NCBI GenBank assembly: GCA_016218685.1
Contig: JACRDD010000020.1
Span: 142,979 to 206,978, forward strand
DNA: 64,000 nt
Direction of reading: 5' to 3'
DNA from: Desulfobacterales bacterium
Lineage (GTDB): Bacteria; Desulfobacterota; Desulfobacteria; Desulfobacterales; Desulfosarcinaceae
Under the pieces are notes generated by a model. That model was given only the letters and a program-made list of their open reading frames with translations. It did no database searches and was not told where the DNA came from. The number at the start of each line of letters is the position of its first letter. Position 1 is the first letter of the stretch. Shown piece by piece: positions 1 to 8,484 of the stretch. Position numbers and translations under genes: made by a program.

Positions 1-88
1 TGACCCCGCCGATAGTGCCGTAGTAAATGATCTCGCCGATCAATTTCAAGATGGGGTATTGGTTCCCCAGACCCAGGTAACTGATCAT
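1..88 (-). CDS. N-terminal fragment of an unidentified protein, cut by the window edge
   Basis: An ATG at 88-86 opens a minus-strand frame of 29 codons that stays open to the window edge. An AAGG motif lies six bases upstream of the ATG. The visible peptide begins MISYLGLGNQYP and looks hydrophobic and Gly/Tyr-rich, as in a membrane protein, but I do not recognise the family. The upstream TetR gene reads in the same direction and appears to end in its own terminator (161-192), so this is probably a separate transcript. Too little is visible for any function. Confidence 0.4.
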   Translation of the reverse strand, partial: MISYLGLGNQYPILKLIGEIIYYGTIGGV

Positions 89-160
89 ATAAAACCTTGT
101 TTATTATCTGGATGTTGCCGGCAGAGAAGCCCCCGGCGAAAAGCGGTCGGGCAAATATAG

Positions 161-192
161 AAAAAGACCTTCTAAAAAGAAAGGGCTTTTTT
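161..192 (-). terminator. Probable rho-independent terminator after the first TetR gene
   Basis: On the minus strand AGCCCTT and AAGGTCT pair with one mismatch around an AT-rich loop and are followed by a run of five T. It lies about 45 bases after the stop codon of the TetR gene. The stem is weak, so this is a moderate call. Confidence 0.45.
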
Positions 193-236
193 ATTAATGC
201 CTATGGATCGATAGGGGGTGGGCAAAATGCCCGGGG

Positions 237-896
237 CTAGTCGTCCGAGTTCAGTTTGGCGGATGCGGCCTGGTTTTCCACAATCTGGCTGGAAGAGAGC
301 AACATCTGGATCAGCGAGCAGGCTTTTTCGATGGCCGGTGAACGTCCGCTGATGGCATCGGTGTAAATGATGGCCTCATTGGCCAGAATAAATATTTCGG
401 CCAGCTTTTCGGGGGTACTGTGCAGGCGCAAATACCCGCGGCGCTCCTCAGAACGCAGGTGTTCGGCGGTCAGTTTGACCATGCGCTCGCTGACCCCGCT
501 GGACCAATCGGTCAAAACGCGCAGGGAATAATTGGGATCGTCGGCGATGAACTTTTGCAAGGGCTCAAACGACAGAATGGCGGTCATGAAGCGCCGGTGC
601 ACATCGACGACATGCTCGACACCATGCCCCGGGGCTTCGGCCACCGCCTGTTCGAAGGTCGGCTTGATCAAAGACCAGAAAATTTCATCCAGCAACAGCT
701 CTTTGCTGCCCACCCAGCGGTACAACGTGCCGCGGCTGACACCGACCTCCTTGGCCAGATCGCCGATGCTCACGCGCTTGCCCTGCAGCCAGGTTTTACG
801 CGCCAGCTTGAAAACCTCGATGGGGGTGGCCGGTGGTCGTGAATGATTCGCGATGGCATTGGCCAGCGGCGTTTTGTTGATTGAGGTCTTTTTCAA
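237..896 (-). CDS. TetR/AcrR-family transcriptional regulator (QsdR-like), paralog 1
   Basis: DNA-binding repressor with an N-terminal TetR helix-turn-helix (about residues 43-66, containing IGDLAKEVGVSRGTLYRW) and a helical ligand-binding C-terminal domain. The frame is open to 956, but I place the start at the TTG at 896. A strong promoter (TTGACA-17-CATACT) sits at 972-944, so an upstream start would precede the transcript. AGGAA lies nine bases before the TTG. The resulting N-terminus also matches the neighbouring paralog in length. The protein would be 219 residues. The paralog downstream of 1018 shares the HTH almost exactly, so this is a tandem duplication. Ligand and targets are unknown; the divergent iorAB-lut block is a plausible target. 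Confidence 0.85.
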   Translation of the reverse strand: MKKTSINKTPLANAIANHSRPPATPIEVFKLARKTWLQGKRVSIGDLAKEVGVSRGTLYRWVGSKELLLDEIFWSLIKPTFEQAVAEAPGHGVEHVVDVHRRFMTAILSFEPLQKFIADDPNYSLRVLTDWSSGVSERMVKLTAEHLRSEERRGYLRLHSTPEKLAEIFILANEAIIYTDAISGRSPAIEKACSLIQMLLSSSQIVENQAASAKLNSDD

Positions 897-943
897 TTCG
901 ATCCATTCCTGTACATTCGGCGGTTTTGTAAAAACTTGGGCCG

Positions 944-972
944 AGTATGCCAACAAGCAATTTTCCTGTCAA
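944..972 (-). promoter_or_regulatory. Sigma-70 promoter of TetR paralog 1
   Basis: On the minus strand a perfect TTGACA (972-967) is separated by 17 bases from CATACT (949-944). Transcription should start near 937. This forces the translation start of the TetR gene downstream of the first in-frame TTG at 956. Confidence 0.65.
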
Positions 973-1017
973 CCTGCAAATTCCGGCTCCAATGGCATGC
1001 CCATGGTCCGGGAATGC

Positions 1018-1695
1018 TCATGGCCGTCGACGCTTGATTGTCGGGCTGGGCTCGTCGGGCAATTTGCCTAGCAAGAGCATGTGATTAATGGCGCAGGCCT
1101 GATCGATGGCCGCCGCCGTATGTCCGCCGATGATGGCGCCATAAAGCAGGGCGCCGTTAGCATGGACCATCATCTCGGCCAGTTTCTTGGCAGGTGCCGG
1201 CAACTTGATGTAGCCCTTGGCATCCTGATCCTCGATGTGGTTCGAGGCGGCATCGATGACGCGGTTATGGCAGCTCTTGGGGTCTTTGCTGGTTTGGATG
1301 CGGATGGCCGCGGTGGGGTTTTCATACACATAGCGCCGCAGGGGTTCGAAATCGGCCAGGTCATTCATGAAGCGCCGGTGCACGCCCAAGATATGCGCCA
1401 CACCGTTGCCGGGGGTCTCCTGGATGGCATTTTCGAACGTGGGCTTGGCAAAGGACCAGAGGATCTCTTCGATCAATCCCTCCCGGCTGCCCACCCAGCG
1501 ATACAGGGTGACCCGGCTGACACCCACTTCCTTGGCCAAGTCGCCGATGCTGATGCGCCGACCATCCAGCCAGTATTGGCGCGCCAACTTGAAAACGCCC
1601 AGCGGGGTCGGCTGGGGCCGGTCCATGTTGGCCAAGGCCTGGCTGAGGATAGATTCCTGCTCCTGATTTTCTTTAGATATCGTTTTGTTTGTCAT
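1018..1695 (-). CDS. TetR/AcrR-family transcriptional regulator (QsdR-like), paralog 2
   Basis: A 225-residue regulator. The HTH (about residues 49-72) contains IGDLAKEVGVSRVTLYRWVGS, nearly identical to paralog 1. The C-terminal domain is also alignable, including GVAHILGVHRRFM against GVEHVVDVHRRFM, so the two arose by duplication. It is transcribed away from iorA, with a 227-bp divergent intergenic region, the classic arrangement for a repressor controlling its neighbour. The start is the ATG at 1695. The inducer is unknown. An acyl-CoA or lactone ligand would fit the subfamily but is inference. Confidence 0.88.
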   Translation of the reverse strand: MTNKTISKENQEQESILSQALANMDRPQPTPLGVFKLARQYWLDGRRISIGDLAKEVGVSRVTLYRWVGSREGLIEEILWSFAKPTFENAIQETPGNGVAHILGVHRRFMNDLADFEPLRRYVYENPTAAIRIQTSKDPKSCHNRVIDAASNHIEDQDAKGYIKLPAPAKKLAEMMVHANGALLYGAIIGGHTAAAIDQACAINHMLLLGKLPDEPSPTIKRRRP

Positions 1696-1722
1696 GGCTT
1701 TTCTTGCGGATTAAATTGTTGT

Positions 1723-1753
1723 TCTATATCGCTTTACGGGGCGAAAAAGTCAA
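1723..1753 (-). promoter_or_regulatory. Putative promoter of TetR paralog 2
   Basis: The minus strand carries TTGACT (1753-1748) and, 19 bases further on, TATAGA (1728-1723); GATATA at 17-base spacing is an alternative -10. It sits 30-60 bases before the TetR start codon in the divergent region shared with iorA. Confidence 0.4.
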
Positions 1754-1838
1754 TGCCTTATTGATTGTCGCCGATGCGCAATGGGACAAACACCCCCTCG
1801 ATCCGTCACCCGGCGGACATGGCATGGCGTTTTTGCTT

Positions 1839-1911
1839 GTGTCCGGTAGACAGCGGAGATAAAACCATCGAGAATTTACACCCTTCCGCGCCGCGGAGGG
1901 CTACCGAACAC
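1839..1911. promoter_or_regulatory. Inverted repeat in the leader of the iorA operon
   Basis: GTGTCCGGTAG at 1839-1849 is mirrored by CTACCGAACAC at 1901-1911 (10 of 11 positions complementary). Between them lies a GC hairpin (1881-1900, CCCT-T-CCGCG/CGCGG-AGGG) ending just before the iorA ribosome binding site. It could be paired operator half-sites for a TetR protein or an mRNA leader structure. The sequence does not decide between these. Confidence 0.35.
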
Positions 1912-1922
1912 GAGGAGCCGCG

Positions 1923-3860
1923 ATGTCGTATCTGATTCAAGGAGAGACGGGCGAACGACGCCTGTTCATGGGCAACGAAGCCATCGCCCGGGGCGCTCTG
2001 GAAGCGGGCATTTCCGTGGCCGCCGGGTACCCTGGCACGCCGTCATCGGAAATCATCGAAAATTTGGCCAAGGTGTCCGCCGAGCGCCATCTGTACGTGG
2101 AGTGGTCGGTCAACGAGAAGGTGGCCCTGGAGGTGGCCGCGGCGGCCTCCCTGGCCGGCCTGCGGGCCCTGTGCGTGATGAAGCAGAACGGGGTCAACGT
2201 GGCCTCGGACTTTCTGCTGCACCTTTCCGGTTCGGGCACCCGCGGCGGCCTGGTGCTGGTGCCCTGCGACGATCCGGGGGCCCTCTCCAGCGTCAACGAG
2301 GGCGAGTCGCGCCACTTCGCGCGCATGATCGAAATTCCGCTGCTCGAGCCGGGCAACTTCCAAGAGGCCAAGGCCATGATCCCTTGGGCCTTCGAACTCT
2401 CCGAGCAGTTGCGCACCCTGGTGATGGTGCGCAGCGTCACGCGCCTGTCCCACGCCAGCGGCGACGTGACCCTGGGGCCGTTGCCCACCGTATCGCGGCG
2501 CGCTTTCTTCAAGCACGACGGTTTCATCCTGGACCCCATGGAGGGCGCCATGCTCAGCGGCCCGGTGGAGCTCAAGCACACCTGGCAACAGGAAAAGGTG
2601 GCCAAGGCCGTCGAGGCTTTCGAGAGCTGCCCGTTCAATACCTACACCGGCCCGGCCAAACCCGAGGTGCTGATCGTCACCAGCAGCGCCTGCAATCTCT
2701 ACAGCCTGGAAGCGGTGCGGCTGCTCAAGGCCGAGGCGCGCGTGGGCATCCTGAAGATGGGCACCACCTGGCCCCTGCCGCCGCGCTTCATGGAAAAACA
2801 TCTGCGCCGGGCCGACACGATCCTGATCGTCGAAGAGGTGCTGCCCTTTCTGGAAGAGAGCGTCAAGATCCTCTCCGCCGAACTGGCGCCCGTCATCGGC
2901 ATCAAAAAGTTCTTCGGCAAACGGGACGGCACCATCCCGGCCACGGGCGAGATGAATCCGGACCGGGCCGTCGCGGGCCTGGCCAAGGCCCTGGGGGTGA
3001 GCTACGCGGCCATGCCCGACGCCTATGCCCAGAAGGCGCTGGCGGCGGCCACCACCGGCGCACCCGACCGCGACCTGACCTTTTGTCCCGGCTGCCCCCA
3101 CCGCGCCTCGTTCTGGACGATTCACAACGCCTTGCAGATCGACAACCGCCAGGGGTTCGTTTGCGGCGACATCGGCTGCTACTCCCTGGCCATGCGGCCC
3201 ACGGGCTACGAGACCCTCAAGACCCTGCACTCCATGGGCTCGGGCACCGGCCTGGCCAGCGGCTTCGGCATGCTCGGGCGCTTCGGCTTCGATCAACCAG
3301 TGGTGGCCGTGAGCGGCGACTCCACCTTCTTTCATGCGGTGCTGCCGGCCCTGGCCAACGCGGCCCACCACCGGGCCGACATCACCCTGATCATTCTGGA
3401 CAACAGCGGCACGGCCATGACCGGTTTCCAGCCCCATCCCGGACTTTCGGTGGACGCGGCCGGACACGCGGTGCAGGCCCTGGACATCGCGCGCATCTGC
3501 GAAGCCATGGGCGCCGAAGTTCACGTGAGCGACCCCTTCGATGTGGCCCAAACCCAGGAGCGGCTGCTGGCCCTGATCGGCGCCGGCCAGGGACTCAAGG
3601 TCCTGATCCTGCGCCAGGCCTGCGCCTTGAGCCCCCAGAAAAAAGGCCGCAAGCAGTTCCAGATACGCATCGATGAAACCCTCTGCCGGGGTGAATCCTG
3701 CGGCTGCAACCGGCTCTGCACCCGGGTCTTCAAGTGCCCGGGCCTGGCCTGGGACGCCAAGCAGGGCGTGTCGCGCATCGACGAAGTGATCTGCGCAGGA
3801 TGCGGCGTGTGCGCGTCGCTCTGCCCCGCGGGGGCCATTGTCAAAGAGGAGGCCAAATAA
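1923..3860 (+). CDS. iorA: Indolepyruvate:ferredoxin oxidoreductase, alpha subunit
   Basis: Thiamine-diphosphate subunit of the cytoplasmic enzyme that oxidatively decarboxylates aryl pyruvates (indolepyruvate, phenylpyruvate, hydroxyphenylpyruvate) to aryl-CoA with reduction of ferredoxin. At 645 residues it has the usual family length. The N-terminal pyrimidine-binding domain begins with GNEAIARGALEAG. A CPGCPHRASF motif opens the TPP domain, followed by GDSTFFHAVLPALANA and a downstream LDNSGTAMTGFQPHP, as in IorA. The C-terminus carries two ferredoxin-type clusters: C588, C593, C595, C599, C605 and C624, C627, C630, C634. GAGGAG precedes the ATG. iorB follows two bases after the stop. The promoter region is shared with a TetR repressor. 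Confidence 0.96.
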   Translation: MSYLIQGETGERRLFMGNEAIARGALEAGISVAAGYPGTPSSEIIENLAKVSAERHLYVEWSVNEKVALEVAAAASLAGLRALCVMKQNGVNVASDFLLHLSGSGTRGGLVLVPCDDPGALSSVNEGESRHFARMIEIPLLEPGNFQEAKAMIPWAFELSEQLRTLVMVRSVTRLSHASGDVTLGPLPTVSRRAFFKHDGFILDPMEGAMLSGPVELKHTWQQEKVAKAVEAFESCPFNTYTGPAKPEVLIVTSSACNLYSLEAVRLLKAEARVGILKMGTTWPLPPRFMEKHLRRADTILIVEEVLPFLEESVKILSAELAPVIGIKKFFGKRDGTIPATGEMNPDRAVAGLAKALGVSYAAMPDAYAQKALAAATTGAPDRDLTFCPGCPHRASFWTIHNALQIDNRQGFVCGDIGCYSLAMRPTGYETLKTLHSMGSGTGLASGFGMLGRFGFDQPVVAVSGDSTFFHAVLPALANAAHHRADITLIILDNSGTAMTGFQPHPGLSVDAAGHAVQALDIARICEAMGAEVHVSDPFDVAQTQERLLALIGAGQGLKVLILRQACALSPQKKGRKQFQIRIDETLCRGESCGCNRLCTRVFKCPGLAWDAKQGVSRIDEVICAGCGVCASLCPAGAIVKEEAK

Positions 3861-3862
3861 GC

Positions 3863-4492
3863 ATGGAAACCGTAGATCGATCCTTGGGGGCGGACCCGTA
3901 CAACCTGATCATCACCGGCGTGGGCGGCCAGGGCAATGTGCTGGCCTCGCGCCTGTTGGGCAATATGCTGATGGCGCGCGGCTATCACGTTACCATCGGC
4001 GAAACCTTCGGCGCCTCCCAGCGCGGCGGGTCGGTGATGAGCCACCTGCGCGTCTCGGGCCAGAGCGACCTGTCGCCCCAGATTCCTCGAGGCCAGGCCC
4101 ACCTGGTGGTCTCCCTGGAACCCACCGAGGCTCTGCGGGTGTTGCGGGAGTATGGCAATCAAGATGTCTATGTGCTCTGCAACATGCGACCGATCCACGC
4201 CATCGGCGTGATCAGCGGCGAGGCGCGCTATCCGGAAGCCGAAGAATTAAAGCAGTGGATCACCGATCTCTCCCGGCAGGCCTGGTTCGTCAACGCCACC
4301 GAAGTGGCCATGGCCATGGGCAACCCCATCTTCGGCAACATCCTGCTGGTGGGCGCCCTGGCCGCCACCGGCGTGCTGCCCCTGGATCGCGGTCACTTCG
4401 AAACCACCATCCGCCGCATGGTGCCGGCTGACAAAGTCGCCGCCAACTTGACCGCCTTCGACCGCGGCGGCCAACTCGTGGCCCAAGGATAG
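3863..4492 (+). CDS. iorB: Indolepyruvate:ferredoxin oxidoreductase, beta subunit
   Basis: Gamma-type subunit of 2-oxoacid:ferredoxin oxidoreductases, partner of IorA. The start at 3863 follows AAGAGGAGG and lies two bases after the iorA stop. An upstream in-frame start exists inside iorA but would add residues unlike the family. The 209-residue protein opens with the diagnostic GVGGQGNVLASRLLG (about residues 16-30) and continues with GASQRGGSVMSHLR, both conserved in IorB and PorG. It overlaps no other gene and is followed after six bases by lutA, so aryl-pyruvate oxidation and the Lut genes look co-transcribed. Confidence 0.95.
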   Translation: METVDRSLGADPYNLIITGVGGQGNVLASRLLGNMLMARGYHVTIGETFGASQRGGSVMSHLRVSGQSDLSPQIPRGQAHLVVSLEPTEALRVLREYGNQDVYVLCNMRPIHAIGVISGEARYPEAEELKQWITDLSRQAWFVNATEVAMAMGNPIFGNILLVGALAATGVLPLDRGHFETTIRRMVPADKVAANLTAFDRGGQLVAQG

Positions 4493-4498
4493 CGCGGC

Positions 4499-5248
4499 AT
4501 GCCCCGCGCTTCGCTCTTCATCCCCTGCATCGTGGACCTGGTGCTGCCGGGCATCGGCGAGAGCACGGCGGCCCTCGTGCGCCACGTGGGGCACACGCCC
4601 GTCTACCATCGGGAGCAGACCTGCTGCGGGCTGATGGCCTTCAACAGCGGCTTTCGCGACGAGGCCCGCACGCTGGCGCGCCACTTCATCCAGGTCTTCG
4701 AAGACGATGCGACCATCGTCAGCCCGTCGGGTTCGTGCGTCAACATGGTCAAGAACCGCTACCCCGAACTCTTCGCCGACGAGCCCGATTGGCAGCGGCG
4801 CGCACTGGAATTGGCGCCCCGGGTGTTCGAGTTGAGCCAGTTCCTCGTGGACCACGCCGGGGTCATTGACCTTGGCGCGCATCGCCACGCCACGGTGGCC
4901 TACCACGAATCGTGCAGCACCCTGAACGGCCTGGGGGTCTCGGCCCAGCCCAAGGCCCTGCTGGGGGCGGTGCGGGGCACGACGCTCGTGCCGTTCAAAG
5001 GCGCCGACGTCTGCTGCGGCTTCGGCGGCACCTTTGCCAACGCCTTCCCGGAAATCTCCACGGCCCTGGTGGCCCAGAAGGTGGGCTATTTTCTGGAGAG
5101 CGGCGCCGAGTTGCTGGTGATGTGCGATCCGGGCTGCCTGCTCAACATCCAAGGCTATCTGCACCGCCACCATCCGGGCAAAACGGCCATGCACCTGGCC
5201 GATTATCTGGCCGGCGGTCTGCCGGGCAACCCGGGGAGGCGGCCATGA
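4499..5248 (+). CDS. lutA: LutA/YkgE-type (Fe-S) oxidoreductase with two CCG domains
   Basis: Member of the LutA family, one of three proteins that together oxidise L-lactate in Bacillus. In anaerobes similar sets accept other 2-hydroxy acids or pass electrons to other partners. The 249-residue protein has two cysteine-rich repeats. C10, C42-C43 and C80 form the first; C139, C172-C173 and the CDPGC motif near residue 211 form the second. Both carry the CCG signature that binds a heterodisulfide-reductase-like cluster. It lies six bases after iorB and ends in an ATGA overlap with lutB. The true substrate here is not shown. The iorAB context makes an aryl-lactate plausible, but that is inference. 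Confidence 0.88.
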   Translation: MPRASLFIPCIVDLVLPGIGESTAALVRHVGHTPVYHREQTCCGLMAFNSGFRDEARTLARHFIQVFEDDATIVSPSGSCVNMVKNRYPELFADEPDWQRRALELAPRVFELSQFLVDHAGVIDLGAHRHATVAYHESCSTLNGLGVSAQPKALLGAVRGTTLVPFKGADVCCGFGGTFANAFPEISTALVAQKVGYFLESGAELLVMCDPGCLLNIQGYLHRHHPGKTAMHLADYLAGGLPGNPGRRP

Positions 5249-6672
5249 AGGTCACCACCGATCGCTTCCGGCAGACGGCCCTGGAAGAGCTGGCCAACGC
5301 ACGCACCCAGAAGTTTCTCCAGATCCTGCCCCTGCGCCTCTCGGCCCGGCGGCAAGAGGCCTACGGCAGCTTCAGCGACCCCGAGGCGGCCCACCGGCTG
5401 GGCCAGGCCATCCGCGGCGAGGCCCTGGCGCGCCTGCCCGAGCTGCTGGAGACTTTCGAACGCAACGCCCTGGCCAACGGCGCCAAAATCTTCTGGGCCG
5501 CGGATAGCCAGGCGGCCAACCGCTACATCGCCGACCTGGCCCGATCCAAAGGGGCACGCTATGTGACCAAGGGCAAATCCATGATCACCGAGGAGTTGGG
5601 GCTCAATGACCATCTGGCCCAGTGCGGGATCAGCGCCTGGGAGACCGACCTGGGCGAGTTCATCGCCCAGTTGCTGGAAAAGCCGCCCTTTCATATCGTG
5701 GGGCCGGCCATCAACATTCCGGTGGAACAGATCCGCGACATCTTCCTGGAAAAGGGGGTGCTCGACCAGCCCACCCTCGATCCGGTGACCCTGGGCAGGG
5801 CCGCCCGGCGCTTTCTGCGCGACAAGTTCCGCGATCTGCAAATGGGTATCACAGGGGTCAACATCGCCGTGGCCGAGACCGGCACAGTGATCAACGTGGA
5901 GAACGAAGGCAACATCCGCTTCAATAAATCGGCGCCCAAGACCCTGGTGTGTGTCATGAGCCTGGAAAAAGTGGTGCCCACCCTGGCCGATGCCCTGCAC
6001 CAACTGCGGGTGTTGTGCCGCAGCGCCACGGGCCAGGCGGCCGGCGCCTACATCTCCCTGGACAGCGGACCCAAGAAAGCCGATGAAACCGACGGCCCCG
6101 AAGAGCTGCACATCGTGATCCTGGACAACGGCCGTTCGGCCATCTATCAAAACCGGCATACCCGGGAGGCCTTGCGCTGCATCCGCTGCGGGGCCTGCCT
6201 CAACGCCTGCCCGGTGTATGGCAAGGTGGGCGGCTATCCCTACGGCTGGGCCTATTCGGGCCCCATGGGCCAGGTGCTGACCCCGGCCCTGCGCGGCCTG
6301 GCCGAGACCGGCGACCTGATCCGGGCCTGCACCCTGTGCCACCGCTGCAAGACCATCTGCCCGGCGGGCATCGATCATCCGGGCCTGCTGCTGCATTACC
6401 GCAACAAAGATGTGCAGGCCGACCCGCTGCTCCAGGGGCGGGGAGCCGACCCGCGAGAGCGCCTGGCCCACCGGCTCTTTGCTTTGGCCGGCAGCCGGTA
6501 CACCTATTGGCGCATTTTCTCCAAAGTACTGTCCAGGGCGGCCCGGCTCTTCGGCAAAGGCGCCATGCTGCGCGGCCTGGGGCCCTTGGGGCGAGGCTGG
6601 TTTCTGAGCCGCGATCTGCCGGCGCCGGCAAAGAAGAGTTTTCACGAACGCTGGCGGCAGCGCAAGGATTAG
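5245..6672 (+). CDS. lutB: LutB-type iron-sulfur oxidoreductase (LUD plus ferredoxin domain)
   Basis: A 475-residue partner of LutA. The N-terminal LUD domain (about residues 60-290) is followed by two [4Fe-4S] sites, C312, C315, C318, C322 and C362, C365, C368, C372, in the arrangement CIRCGACLNACP and CTLCHRCKTICP. The start at 5245 is fixed by the four-base ATGA overlap with lutA, indicating translational coupling. The C-terminal region after residue 380 is a shorter helical tail. It likely relays electrons from the 2-hydroxyacid to the membrane pool or to ferredoxin. The operon is then interrupted by a dehydratase-family gene before lutC. Confidence 0.92.
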   Translation: MKVTTDRFRQTALEELANARTQKFLQILPLRLSARRQEAYGSFSDPEAAHRLGQAIRGEALARLPELLETFERNALANGAKIFWAADSQAANRYIADLARSKGARYVTKGKSMITEELGLNDHLAQCGISAWETDLGEFIAQLLEKPPFHIVGPAINIPVEQIRDIFLEKGVLDQPTLDPVTLGRAARRFLRDKFRDLQMGITGVNIAVAETGTVINVENEGNIRFNKSAPKTLVCVMSLEKVVPTLADALHQLRVLCRSATGQAAGAYISLDSGPKKADETDGPEELHIVILDNGRSAIYQNRHTREALRCIRCGACLNACPVYGKVGGYPYGWAYSGPMGQVLTPALRGLAETGDLIRACTLCHRCKTICPAGIDHPGLLLHYRNKDVQADPLLQGRGADPRERLAHRLFALAGSRYTYWRIFSKVLSRAARLFGKGAMLRGLGPLGRGWFLSRDLPAPAKKSFHERWRQRKD

Positions 6673-6699
6673 ATCATGGCCTAAATATGTCCGTACTTC

Positions 6700-6721
6700 C
6701 CCTCGGGCGGTCACCCGAGGG
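6700..6721 (+). other. Hairpin in the lutB-dehydratase spacer
   Basis: CCCTCGGG and CCCGAGGG form a perfect 8-bp stem with a six-base loop, 27 bases after the lutB stop. No T-run follows, so it is not a standard terminator. It may stabilise or attenuate the transcript between the two parts of the cluster. Confidence 0.35.
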
Positions 6722-6827
6722 ACGGGGCTCGTCGCAGGCGCCTTCGACCCCTGCTCATGAACCGCGACACCGCAATTCAAACCCGTCCCATCCAATGCCT
6801 CTAGAGGCCTAATGAAGGAGCATCACC

Positions 6828-8339
6828 ATGAGGACCAAAGAAGCGTACATCAAGGGGCTCTCCAAAATGAAGCGGAACATCTATTTCGACGGTCGGTTGA
6901 TCGATCGGACGGACGAACTGCAGATGGCCTGCATCAACGTCATCGGGACGACTTTCGATGAGGCCGCCAAACCCGAGAATCAGGAATTGTGCACCGCGAT
7001 TTCCCATCTGACCGGCCAGCGGATCAACCGCTTTACACACATCCACCAGAACACGGATGACCTGCACAAGAAACAGGATATGACGCGCATGCTCTGCCAG
7101 AAGGTGGGCGGCTGCATTCAGCGCTGCATGGGGATCGATGGGACGAATGCCATCTATAATGTCTCTTATGAAGCCGACAAACAGAACAACGGCGCCACCC
7201 AGTACCACGAAAACTTCAAAAAATGGCTCGCCCGTTTTCAGACCGAAGACTTGGTGGGCTGCTGCGCCCAGACCGACGTGAAGGGCGACCGGATGCTCCG
7301 TCCGGCGGAACAGCCGAATCCTTCGGCCTACGTCCGGATCAAGGAGCGCCTGAAGGACGGCATCGTGGTGGAGGGCTGCAAGCTGCACATTTCCGAGGCA
7401 TCCGTGGCCGATGAAGTGTTGGTGCTGCCCACCCGGGCCTTGCGCCCCGCGGACAAAGATTATGCCGTGGCCTTTGCCGTTCCCGGCGATTGGGACGGCC
7501 TGAAGCAGGTGGCCACGATCCACAATCTGCGCCGCCGCGACCATTATCACCGCGGGTTTACCCTCGGCGCCACGGATTCCTACATGATTTTCGAAAATTG
7601 CTTCGTTCCCTGGGAACGGGTCTTCCTGGCCGGCGAAAATCTTCACGGAGGCGCCTGCGCCCTGCTGTTCGCGCTGTTCCATCGTCACTCCTACTCCGGT
7701 TGCAAACCGGCCATCGGCGACGTGATACTTGGCGTGGCGGCCTTGGCCGCCGAGGTGAACAACATCCACAAGCAATCCCATGTCCGGGCGAAGCTGGCGG
7801 AAATCATCATGACCTCCGAGTTGGGGTACGCCGCGGGCTATACGGCCTCCGACCTCGGCCGGCCCGAGTTGTACGTTCCCGGGCTCGGATTCGTGCCTTA
7901 CGGTCCCGGTTCGTATATTCCCCATTCGATTTACGCCAATGTGGGCCGCTGCCTAACGGGAGAGGCCGTCTATCATGAAGCGGAGATCCTGTGCGACATC
8001 GCCGGCGGCGTGGTCGCGACCTTCCCGCACGAGAAAGATTTTGCCAATCCGGAGACGGGTGAACTGCTGCTCAAATACACAAAACGCAATCCGAACATGC
8101 CGGTGGAGGATCAGGCCCAGTTCTGGAGGCTGCTGGGCGATTTTCTCTGCTCGGCCTCGGGCGGCATCGCCAACGTAGGCAATTACCACGGCGGCGGTTC
8201 GCCCATCATGGAACAAATCGCCATTACGACCCAGTACGATATCGAATCGCGCAAGAAGCTGGTGAGATACATTGCCGGCATGAGCGGTGGGGATCGCGAA
8301 GCACTGAGTCCCGTCGCGAAAAAAGGCGGGAAGCCTTAG
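6828..8339 (+). CDS. 4-hydroxybutyryl-CoA dehydratase / vinylacetyl-CoA isomerase family protein
   Basis: FAD and [4Fe-4S] enzyme of the AbfD family, which dehydrates 4-hydroxybutyryl-CoA to crotonyl-CoA by a radical mechanism. At 503 residues it has AbfD length. The four cluster ligands of the characterised enzyme (C99, C103, H292, C299) have exact counterparts with the same spacing: C96 and C100 in CIQRC, and H285 and C292 in HRHSYSGC. This separates it from the cluster-less 4-hydroxyphenylacetate 3-hydroxylases of the same superfamily. AAGGAG precedes the ATG. It sits between lutB and lutC. No CoA-transferase or 4-hydroxybutyrate dehydrogenase gene is nearby, so the substrate may be a different 4-hydroxyacyl-CoA or an aryl compound. 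Confidence 0.88.
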   Translation: MRTKEAYIKGLSKMKRNIYFDGRLIDRTDELQMACINVIGTTFDEAAKPENQELCTAISHLTGQRINRFTHIHQNTDDLHKKQDMTRMLCQKVGGCIQRCMGIDGTNAIYNVSYEADKQNNGATQYHENFKKWLARFQTEDLVGCCAQTDVKGDRMLRPAEQPNPSAYVRIKERLKDGIVVEGCKLHISEASVADEVLVLPTRALRPADKDYAVAFAVPGDWDGLKQVATIHNLRRRDHYHRGFTLGATDSYMIFENCFVPWERVFLAGENLHGGACALLFALFHRHSYSGCKPAIGDVILGVAALAAEVNNIHKQSHVRAKLAEIIMTSELGYAAGYTASDLGRPELYVPGLGFVPYGPGSYIPHSIYANVGRCLTGEAVYHEAEILCDIAGGVVATFPHEKDFANPETGELLLKYTKRNPNMPVEDQAQFWRLLGDFLCSASGGIANVGNYHGGGSPIMEQIAITTQYDIESRKKLVRYIAGMSGGDREALSPVAKKGGKP

Positions 8340-8484
8340 CCCTGAGCCCCCCTTGGCCGAAGGCGACAAGCTAAAATTTGGCTGGATTGCAAAATAATCC
8401 GTACAAAGGTATCTTGCGACCATCCATATGGCACCAATGCCCCCCTGGTTGAAGGACAGTTGGGGTTAGGCCAAGGAGAAGTAA

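Noticed and set aside
2043..3551. A 500-codon open frame on the minus strand inside iorA
   Set aside because: It is antisense to a clearly recognisable gene, has no family similarity, and has the His/Gly/Gln-rich composition typical of shadow frames in GC-rich DNA.
6828..8339. 4-hydroxyphenylacetate 3-monooxygenase
   Set aside because: The four iron-sulfur ligands with AbfD spacing are present, which monooxygenases of the superfamily lack.
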